In this document: positions 58,338 through 64,000 of the stretch, one piece after another
How positions within the stretch are numbered: the stretch's first letter is position 1
How the letters are laid out: each line of letters opens with the position of its first letter
Source: JASGIT01 sp047601665
GTDB taxonomy: Bacteria > Pseudomonadota > Gammaproteobacteria > Burkholderiales > Burkholderiaceae_C
Reading direction: 5' to 3'
Length of the DNA: 64,000 nt
Assembly (NCBI GenBank): GCA_047601665.1
Contig: JASGIT010000001.1
Location: 620,001 to 684,000, forward strand
Program-made: the position numbers and the translations under genes
The notes under the pieces: generated by a model
The model's database searches: none
Seen by the model: only the letters and a program-made list of their open reading frames with translations
What the model was told of the DNA's origin: nothing

Positions 58338-59144
58338 TTAATGGGCGGCCAACGGCGTAAATTGATTCAGGAGGCCGGTCAGCGCCTGGAATTCGCGCGC
58401 GCGGCAGGCGTAAAAGGCTTCAGCGTACCCGACCCGGTGCTGGAGCCCGCGATACCGGTTGAGCCCCAGTATTCCCGACGCATAGTCGCGATCCGCCATC
58501 TGGGATGCGTACAGGCGGACGAGTTGCTCTTTCTCTTCGGCCTGATCGCTGATGTCGATCATGATGTTGGGCCACAGCGCGGTCCACAACTCATAGGCGT
58601 GGATTTCTCCTTTCCAGCCCATTTGGACCGTTGCGTCCGCCACGGCCAGGGCGCAGGCCTGGTGATCCGCATGTCCGTCCCCGGGGAAAGGACAATAGAT
58701 GATGTCAGGCTTGAAGGACTGGATTTGGTCAATCAGTTGCTGGGCCAGCGGCGCTTCATGCCGGACAAGCCGTGAGTCCGGCCAATCCAGGCGCACTACC
58801 GACTCGAAACCCATTGCCTGGGCCACCAGCGCGGATTCATCGCGGCGAATACCCCTCAACTGCCCGGCCACTTCAGGATCGGACAGACCAGCCGCGCTGT
58901 CGGTGACGAAAACCACCCGGGTTGGACTCCCGAGTTGGCGGTGGAGCAGCAGCGTGCCGCCACAGGGGATTATCTCGTCGTCGGCATGAGGCGCAACGAC
59001 GAGGATACGGGAGCGAACAGGCTTTTCGAGTGTCGATGGAAGCCTATGGGTGGCGCGCTTGAGCGCCACCATCAGCCGGCGGGCAACGGGCCGCCTGACA
59101 GCGTGTTCCAATCTTTGCTTGAGCTTTTTCAGACGAGGCTGCAT
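58338..59144 (-). CDS. PIG-L family zinc-dependent N-deacetylase
   Basis: 268 aa. Zinc site motif PHADDE (VAPHADDEIIPCGGTLLLH) and the second site GDGHADHQ, as in LmbE, MshB and BshB deacetylases. A basic N-terminal stretch (RLKKLKQRLEHAVRRPVARR) precedes the domain. It would remove the acetyl group from an N-acetylated sugar, plausibly the product of the downstream GT4. Starts 38 bp after the acyltransferase fusion gene on the same strand, hence one operon. Confidence 0.9.
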   Translation of the reverse strand: MQPRLKKLKQRLEHAVRRPVARRLMVALKRATHRLPSTLEKPVRSRILVVAPHADDEIIPCGGTLLLHRQLGSPTRVVFVTDSAAGLSDPEVAGQLRGIRRDESALVAQAMGFESVVRLDWPDSRLVRHEAPLAQQLIDQIQSFKPDIIYCPFPGDGHADHQACALAVADATVQMGWKGEIHAYELWTALWPNIMIDISDQAEEKEQLVRLYASQMADRDYASGILGLNRYRGLQHRVGYAEAFYACRAREFQALTGLLNQFTPLAAH

Positions 59145-59181
59145 GGATCACTTCGTGTTGTACCAGTCAGAAGAAAAGGGT

Positions 59182-61611
59182 CTACTGCCGGCCCCACCAT
59201 GCATGCCTTCTGCCAAAGGCCAGCACTTGGCTTTCCCCCCAGTAATAAACCCTCGCGAAGACGATACCCACAATGATCGCGGAAAACAAGGCAATCCACG
59301 GCTGCGGACCATGGAATAGCCGGATGACGACCGAGTTGACCTGTGCATGGCTGAGGTACATGAACATGGTTGCGCCGGCAATCTCGCCCACCCACTTTTT
59401 CACGGGCGCGGGCACTGCGATCTCAGGCCAGAAGAGCAACAGCGCGCTGCCGCCGCAGATGTAGGCCGTGGCCGATGACACTCCGTGGTGCGCCATCACG
59501 GTCGCCGTCACGATGAGCATCGCCGCCAGGCGCTCTTTCATATGACGGTTTACCGCGCTGGCCATGAGCATTCCACAGGCCACTGTCCACAAATACCACT
59601 GCGGTGTGCGGTGGTATATATAGGTCGTATCCCACACCCGCTCCGACAGATAACTCAACACCATGGAAAAAATGATGAACACCGTCGAACTGATCAAAGG
59701 GGCCTTTTTGAAAGCATCCCGCACCGCCTTGATGGAGAATAGGACCGCCAGCACGATCAACAGCTGTATGTATATTTCCGCGAAATAATACCAGTAATAC
59801 ACCACATACTGAGACGGATCGAACCAGTTCGACATGAAGAACAATGTCTTTGGCTCTAGTTTCCTTGACAACACTTGCATTGCCACCACTACCATGAAAA
59901 AAGGAATGGCAATTTTTAAAATGGTGCCAAAAATCGCCGACACCCTCCCGGTTCGGCTGATCTCCGGCCACTGAAAGCGCATGAAACTGTATCCAGCCAA
60001 CATATACAGAAAATATGCCGCACCCCAGGTTTTACTATAAACGAAGGTGTCAAGGTGCAGGGCAACGATACACACCATGAAAAACGCGCGCGTCAGCACG
60101 GAGGATTCCAGGCGCGGATAGGCCTTCGCGGGGGCTGTTGCGATGCTGCTTTGCAATTGCGCAACAGTCATGGCCTCCCATCCGCTGGGCAGCGGGCCAA
60201 AGCGCTCCTCGAAACCCATGGAGAACTGGATATATCCCAGCGAATCACCCCCAAGGGTTTCAAAGCTGGCGTCCGCGTCCACCTTGTGGCCAGGGAAGAA
60301 ATGCTGGAAGAATTCCAGCACACTCCCCGCCTTGGGCCCGGCTGGCTTGCCGCTGTCGGGATTTGCCTTGTGCGCGCTGACGAATTCTTCCGTCAGCACC
60401 CGGCGCAATGGTTTGCCCGTCGCCGTCTGCGGAATCGACGGTGAAATCTTGACGTGCAATGCGTCCCCGACATCGAGGCCCTGCATTTTCAAGGCTTCGG
60501 TGGAGGCGGCCTTGAGCCGGTCTAAATCCATATCCGTGGATTCCGCCACCACCAGCACACCCTCACCGCGCAGCGCGTCGGGGACTTTGGCCACGACCAC
60601 CTTCGCGCTTTGCTGCAACAGCTTGCTGATCTGCGCTTCCAGCATGTCCGGATTGATCTTTACGCCGCCGGAGTTGATCAGGTCGTCGGCCCGGCCATCG
60701 AAATAGAGGTGGCCATCCTTCAGGTGGCCCTGGTCGCTGGTCAGCAGCCAGCCATCGGGGCCGGATAACTCCACCAAGCGGTCGCCTTCTATGCGCCACC
60801 GGGCAACGTGCGGGCCCCGGATGCGGATGCGCCCTTCCGGGGATATCTCCACTTCGGTTTTGCCGACTGCGCGGCCCACGGATTCGAGCAGTTCATCCGG
60901 GGCTCCCGAAATGTGCAGGAATGTGCTGCGCGACGCCTCGGTGAGGCCGTAGTGCTGGACGATCCGGGCGTTGGGGAAGAGTTCGCGGACTGCCCGCTTT
61001 TCGGCAGCTGTCATGTACTGGGAGCCGATTTCCATCCAGCGCAGCTTTTTCCCCGCCTCGCCGATGACTTCGGGCCTTTGCAGCAGGATGCGCAGGAGGG
61101 TGGGCACGGCGGAAAGCGCATTGACTTCGCCGGCCCCGAGCATACGTGACAACTCCAGGGGGTCGAAGCCACGCGGCGGCAGGTATGAGCGCCCGCCCAC
61201 CGCGCTGACGACGCGCACGCGGGCCATGCCGAAACTGTGCGTCACCGGGACGCCGACGTATTCGCGCACCTCGGACGTCAGCCCCATCTGGTCGATGATG
61301 CGCTCCGCGGCATCGGCGAGATTCGCGTAGCTGAGGACGATGCCCTTGGGCTTGCCCTCCGTGCCCGAGGTGAAGGTCACCTGCGCCGGCAGATCGTCAT
61401 GGATCAGCGCATGGTGCTCGCTGAACCAGCCCCCGCCCGCGTCGGGAACGATGCACTGGTCGATGTCTATGCCGGCCGGCTCTTTGGCAGCCTCTTCGTC
61501 GGGAAAGCCGACCAGAGGCCGGCGCCGCGCATTGAGTGCGAAAACATGTTCGACATAGGAACGCGAATTTCGCCGAATCAGACCTGTTGCCTGCAATCTC
61601 GCACTCTGCAT
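59182..61611 (-). CDS. three-domain fusion: AMP-forming ligase, acyl carrier, acyltransferase-3 membrane domain
   Basis: 809 aa from the ATG at 61611; in-frame sequence up to 61719 lies in the hemA relic and is unlikely to be coding. Adenylation domain: P-loop TSGTEGKPKG (81-90), GLTEAS (222-227), SDQGHLKDGHLYFDGRADDL and the A10 lysine in QTATGKPLRR (Lys400). About 70 residues of the usual N-terminus are missing. Carrier domain: GGDSLG with the phosphopantetheine serine at 457. Membrane domain: about ten helices beginning with the AT3 motif R508-x10-H519. Composition changes from GC-rich to AT-rich between ligase and membrane parts. Likely to activate, tether and transfer an acid to a glycan. 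Confidence 0.88.
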   Translation of the reverse strand: MQSARLQATGLIRRNSRSYVEHVFALNARRRPLVGFPDEEAAKEPAGIDIDQCIVPDAGGGWFSEHHALIHDDLPAQVTFTSGTEGKPKGIVLSYANLADAAERIIDQMGLTSEVREYVGVPVTHSFGMARVRVVSAVGGRSYLPPRGFDPLELSRMLGAGEVNALSAVPTLLRILLQRPEVIGEAGKKLRWMEIGSQYMTAAEKRAVRELFPNARIVQHYGLTEASRSTFLHISGAPDELLESVGRAVGKTEVEISPEGRIRIRGPHVARWRIEGDRLVELSGPDGWLLTSDQGHLKDGHLYFDGRADDLINSGGVKINPDMLEAQISKLLQQSAKVVVAKVPDALRGEGVLVVAESTDMDLDRLKAASTEALKMQGLDVGDALHVKISPSIPQTATGKPLRRVLTEEFVSAHKANPDSGKPAGPKAGSVLEFFQHFFPGHKVDADASFETLGGDSLGYIQFSMGFEERFGPLPSGWEAMTVAQLQSSIATAPAKAYPRLESSVLTRAFFMVCIVALHLDTFVYSKTWGAAYFLYMLAGYSFMRFQWPEISRTGRVSAIFGTILKIAIPFFMVVVAMQVLSRKLEPKTLFFMSNWFDPSQYVVYYWYYFAEIYIQLLIVLAVLFSIKAVRDAFKKAPLISSTVFIIFSMVLSYLSERVWDTTYIYHRTPQWYLWTVACGMLMASAVNRHMKERLAAMLIVTATVMAHHGVSSATAYICGGSALLLFWPEIAVPAPVKKWVGEIAGATMFMYLSHAQVNSVVIRLFHGPQPWIALFSAIIVGIVFARVYYWGESQVLAFGRRHAWWGRQ

Positions 61612-61698
61612 TTTCAGCACCCGAAGTTTGGAAACGAATTGTAGTCGGCACGTTCCCGGGCTCGGCGCAGGCCCACAGGCGGTTGGCGGCGGGAATTT

Positions 61699-61763
61699 TA
61701 TAATCCGCCCCCATGGCAACCTGGGCCCTCGGAATCAACCGCCACGTGTGCAAAGAGCGTTAG
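61699..61763 (+). pseudogene. hemA relic: -10 box, first and last codons joined
   Basis: TATAAT at 61699-61704, then an ORF 61713-61763 encoding MATWALGINRHVCKER. The start matches HemA (MAVWALGINHTT) and the end matches its tail (LRKER and stop); the middle 410 or so codons are gone. It differs from the intact hemA at several bases, so it is not a recent copy. The ORF and promoter now lie just ahead of prfA. Confidence 0.7.
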
Positions 61764-61774
61764 CTTTTCACGCC
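61755..61774. repeat. Right 20-bp direct repeat bounding the inserted block
   Basis: GAGCGTTAGCTTTTCACGCC, identical to 56657-56676. Beyond it the sequence passes into dispersed repeat copy 12 and prfA. Confidence 0.85.
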
Positions 61775-61830
61775 AAATCAGCCCCCAGCGCTTATCCATC
61801 AAGCGCAAGCAGCTACCAAAAGAGTAGCAA
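61774..61830 (-). repeat. Dispersed ~55-bp AGCGCT repeat, copy 12
   Basis: CAAATCAGCCCCCAGCGCTT, ATCCATCAAGCGCAAGCAGC, TACCAAAAG. Reverse-oriented copy in the prfA leader region. Confidence 0.7.
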
Positions 61831-61848
61831 ACTCTCTTTTTGCCTCCT

Positions 61849-62928
61849 ATGAAACCCTTTCTCCGAAGCCAGTTGGAACGCTACGCCCAGCGCCTGGCCG
61901 AACTCGACTTCCTGCTCTCGCGCGAAGACATCATGGCCGACATGGCGCAGTACCGCAGCATCTCGCGCGAGCACGCCGACGTGACCGCCATCGCGGGCCG
62001 CTGGGCGCGCTACCAACAGCGCGAGGCCGATGCCGCCAGCGCCCGCGAGATGCTGGGCGACCCCGACATGGCCGAGATGGCGCAGGAGGAAATCGCCAGC
62101 GCCGGGGCCGAACTCACGCAGCTCGAAGACGAACTCCAACGCCTGCTGCTGCCCAAGGACCCCGACGAAGCGCGCAACGCCTTCATCGAAATCCGCGCGG
62201 GCACGGGCGGCGACGAATCCGCGCTGTTCGCGGGCGACCTCGCGCGCATGTACACGCGCTACGCCGACGGCGCGGGCTGGAAGATCGAAATCCTGAGCGC
62301 CAACGAGAGCGAGCTCGGGGGCTACAAGGAAGTGGTGCTGCGCGTGGAGGGCGACAACGTCTACGGCGCGCTCCAGTTCGAATCCGGCGGCCACCGCGTG
62401 CAGCGCGTGCCCGCCACCGAGACGCAGGGCCGCATCCACACCAGCGCCTGCACCGTGGCCGTGATGCCCGAGCCCGACGAGCAGCAGGCCATCACCCTGA
62501 ACCCGGCCGACCTGCGCATCGACACCTTCCGCGCCAGCGGCGCGGGCGGCCAGCACATCAACAAGACCGACTCCGCCGTGCGCGTGGTGCACCTGCCCAC
62601 GGGCATCGTGGCCGAATGCCAGGACGGCCGCAGCCAGCACAGCAACAAGGCCAAGGCGCTGCAGGTGCTGCAGGCACGCATCCAGGAGAAGGAGCGCAGC
62701 GAACGCGCCGCCAAGGAGGCCGCGCTGCGCAAGGGCCTGATCGGCTCGGGCGACCGCAGCGACCGCATCCGCACCTACAACTTCCCGCAGGGGCGGCTGA
62801 CCGACCACCGCATCAACCTCACGCTGTACAAACTCGGCAACATCATGGACGGCGACCTGGGCGACGTGCTCACCGCCCTGCGCCACGCGCGCGAGGCCGA
62901 GCAACTGGCCGAAATGGAAAACCAGTGA
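61849..62928 (+). CDS. prfA: peptide chain release factor 1
   Basis: Terminates translation at UAA/UAG, 359 aa. The stop-codon recognition PAT motif (RVPATETQGRIHTSA) and the catalytic GGQ (FRASGAGGQHINKTDSAVRV) are present. Start ATG at 61849 with CCTCC-type spacing is modest; the hemA relic promoter and short ORF lie upstream. The stop overlaps the prmC GTG start. Confidence 0.97.
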   Translation: MKPFLRSQLERYAQRLAELDFLLSREDIMADMAQYRSISREHADVTAIAGRWARYQQREADAASAREMLGDPDMAEMAQEEIASAGAELTQLEDELQRLLLPKDPDEARNAFIEIRAGTGGDESALFAGDLARMYTRYADGAGWKIEILSANESELGGYKEVVLRVEGDNVYGALQFESGGHRVQRVPATETQGRIHTSACTVAVMPEPDEQQAITLNPADLRIDTFRASGAGGQHINKTDSAVRVVHLPTGIVAECQDGRSQHSNKAKALQVLQARIQEKERSERAAKEAALRKGLIGSGDRSDRIRTYNFPQGRLTDHRINLTLYKLGNIMDGDLGDVLTALRHAREAEQLAEMENQ

Positions 62929-63740
62929 CCCTGCAACAAGCCCTGGCCCGGCAACGCGGCCTGGCCCGCATCGACGCGCAGATGCTGCTGCTGCACGCCC
63001 TGGGCCGCGACACCCACGACCGCGCCTGGCTCATCGCGCACGACGGCGACGTGCTGGAGCCGTCGCTCCAGGCCACATTTGAAACCCTGTGCGCGCGCCG
63101 CGCCGCGGGCGAGCCCGTGGCCTACCTCACGGGCCGCAAGGCGTTCTACGGCCTCACGCTGCACGTGGACGCCCGCGTGCTCGACCCGCGCCCCGACACC
63201 GAAACGCTGGTGGACTGGGCACTGGAGCTTGCATCGGCCCATGCCCGCATGGCCGACCTGGGCACCGGCAGCGGCGCCATCGCGCTGGCCCTGCAAAGCC
63301 AGCGCCCGCACGCCCAGGTGCTGGCCGTGGACGCCAGCGCAGACGCTCTCGCCGTCGCCCGCGCCAACGCCGAGCGGCTGGGCCTGCCCGTGCGCTTCGC
63401 CCAGGGCGACTGGCTGAAGGGCATCGCCGGCCCCTTCGATCTCATCGTCAGCAACCCGCCCTACATCCCCGCCGCCGATCCGCACCTGGCCGCGCTCACG
63501 CACGAGCCGCTGCCGGCCCTGGCCAGCGGGGCCGACGGTCTGCATGACATCCGCGCCATCGTGGCCCAGGCCCCCGCGCGGCTCGCGCCCGGCGGCTGGC
63601 TGCTGCTGGAACATGGCCACGACCAGGCCCCCGCCGTGCAAGCCCTGCTGCGCGCCGCGGGCTTCATGGCCGTGCAAAGCCGCCCGGACCTCGCGGGCAT
63701 CCCGCGCTGCACCGGCGGGCAATGGCCTGCAATGAAATAA
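62925..63740 (+). CDS. prmC: peptide chain release factor N5-glutamine methyltransferase
   Basis: Methylates the GGQ glutamine of release factors, 271 aa. GTG start at 62925 overlapping the prfA stop. N-terminal helical domain, then GEPVAYLTGRKAFYGLTLHV, SAM motif MADLGTGSGAIALALQSQRP and the catalytic NPPY (LIVSNPPYIPAADPHL). Confidence 0.95.
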   Translation: MTLQQALARQRGLARIDAQMLLLHALGRDTHDRAWLIAHDGDVLEPSLQATFETLCARRAAGEPVAYLTGRKAFYGLTLHVDARVLDPRPDTETLVDWALELASAHARMADLGTGSGAIALALQSQRPHAQVLAVDASADALAVARANAERLGLPVRFAQGDWLKGIAGPFDLIVSNPPYIPAADPHLAALTHEPLPALASGADGLHDIRAIVAQAPARLAPGGWLLLEHGHDQAPAVQALLRAAGFMAVQSRPDLAGIPRCTGGQWPAMK

Positions 63741-63765
63741 TCCCCCCATTCTTTGGAGATTCCCC

Positions 63766-64000
63766 ATGAGCGACGTTCAGCAACGCATCGACCACCTCGT
63801 CAAGACCAACGACATCCTGCTGTTCATGAAGGGCAGCGCCAGCTTCCCCATGTGCGGCTTCTCGGGCCGCGCCGTGCAGATCCTCAAGGCCTGCGGCGTG
63901 GACCCCAAGAGCATCGCCACCGTCAACGTGCTCGACGACCAGGAAATCCGCCAGGGCATCAAGGATTACAGCCACTGGCCCACGATCCCGCAGCTCTACG
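63766..64000 (+). CDS. grxD: monothiol glutaredoxin, Grx4 family (partial, runs off the right edge)
   Basis: First 78 codons. The CGFS active site sits in MKGSASFPMCGFSGRAVQIL, with the glutathione-binding region WPTIPQLY near the edge. Takes part in iron-sulfur cluster trafficking. GGAG lies before the ATG. The position after prmC is the usual one. Confidence 0.93.
   Translation, partial: MSDVQQRIDHLVKTNDILLFMKGSASFPMCGFSGRAVQILKACGVDPKSIATVNVLDDQEIRQGIKDYSHWPTIPQLY

Larger units (their letters stand above)
56657..61774. mobile_element. 5.1-kb inserted genomic block between hemA and prfA
   Basis: The block runs between perfect 20-bp direct repeats. It interrupts the usual hemA-prfA neighbourhood and carries three intact minus-strand genes and one decayed gene. 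Base composition is uneven: 59761-59820 is 40% GC against 72% at 61201-61260. No integrase or transposase is present, so it is a cargo-like block rather than a complete mobile element. A hemA relic sits at its right edge. Confidence 0.65.

Overview
The window is high-GC DNA from a betaproteobacterium, most likely a member of the Comamonadaceae (Acidovorax/Alicycliphilus-like). The reasons are the gene orders lolB-ispE-tRNA-Gln-prs-rplY-pth and hemA-prfA-prmC-grxD, the layout of the aa3 oxidase cluster with its DUF2909 and DUF2970 companions, and two families of short dispersed intergenic repeats. Nearly every base is used. Long reading frames on the opposite strand are by-products of the base composition and are left out.

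Layout. (1) 1-16.4 kb: a purine catabolism district. It holds a two-gene piece of a nucleoside-type ABC importer, a LysR regulator, xanthine dehydrogenase xdhAB, a sensor diguanylate cyclase, the urate hydroxylase puuD, a class C beta-lactamase-like lipoprotein gene that overlaps xdhC, an NCS2 purine permease and two almost identical uraH genes. Together they would import purines, oxidise xanthine to urate, oxidise urate to 5-hydroxyisourate and hydrolyse that product. Two of the promoters share a TGTATACA operator-like palindrome. (2) 16.5-29 kb: housekeeping genes: DEAD-box helicase, hrcA, nadK, recN, rapZ, mutY, a dynamin-like GTPase, mutM, a TPR protein and lolB. (3) 29-33.4 kb: ispE, tRNA-Gln, prs, rplY, pth, a ferredoxin and a LysE exporter. 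(4) 33.4-43.2 kb: cytochrome c oxidase structural and assembly genes: coxB, coxA, a small assembly protein, ctaG, DUF2970, coxC, SURF1, a SCO-like protein, ctaA, ctaB and sco1. (5) 43.2-55.4 kb: mixed metabolism, transport and sensing: a BioC-like methyltransferase, comF, trmL, LysR, DUF4148, MaoC, RhtB, a Kef-type antiporter, a TRIC-like channel, a Bug binding protein, a 3-oxoadipyl-CoA-type thiolase and a chemoreceptor. (6) 55.4-64 kb: hemA, then a 5.1-kb insertion, then prfA, prmC and grxD.

The most unusual part is the insertion between hemA and prfA. A perfect 20-bp direct repeat bounds it, and the repeat contains the hemA stop codon. It carries a family-4 glycosyltransferase, a decayed gene, a PIG-L zinc de-N-acetylase and one polypeptide joining an adenylation domain, an acyl carrier domain and an acyltransferase-3 membrane domain. 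At its right edge lies a hemA relic: promoter -10 box, the first ten or so codons and the last few codons, which together form a 16-codon ORF in front of prfA. The gene set suggests synthesis of a sugar, its N-deacetylation, and acylation with an ACP-tethered acid, in effect a one-chain analogue of the DltA/DltC/DltB logic. No description of this system is known to me, and the function is inference.

Two repeat families are also notable. About a dozen copies of a roughly 55-bp element built around AGCGCT inverted arms lie mostly just after stop codons. Some have become protein-coding: the SCO1 signal peptide, a membrane segment of a small protein, a linker in XdhA and the end of Pth. A second family of about 113 bp with CATGAAAC terminal inverted repeats is present in three copies.
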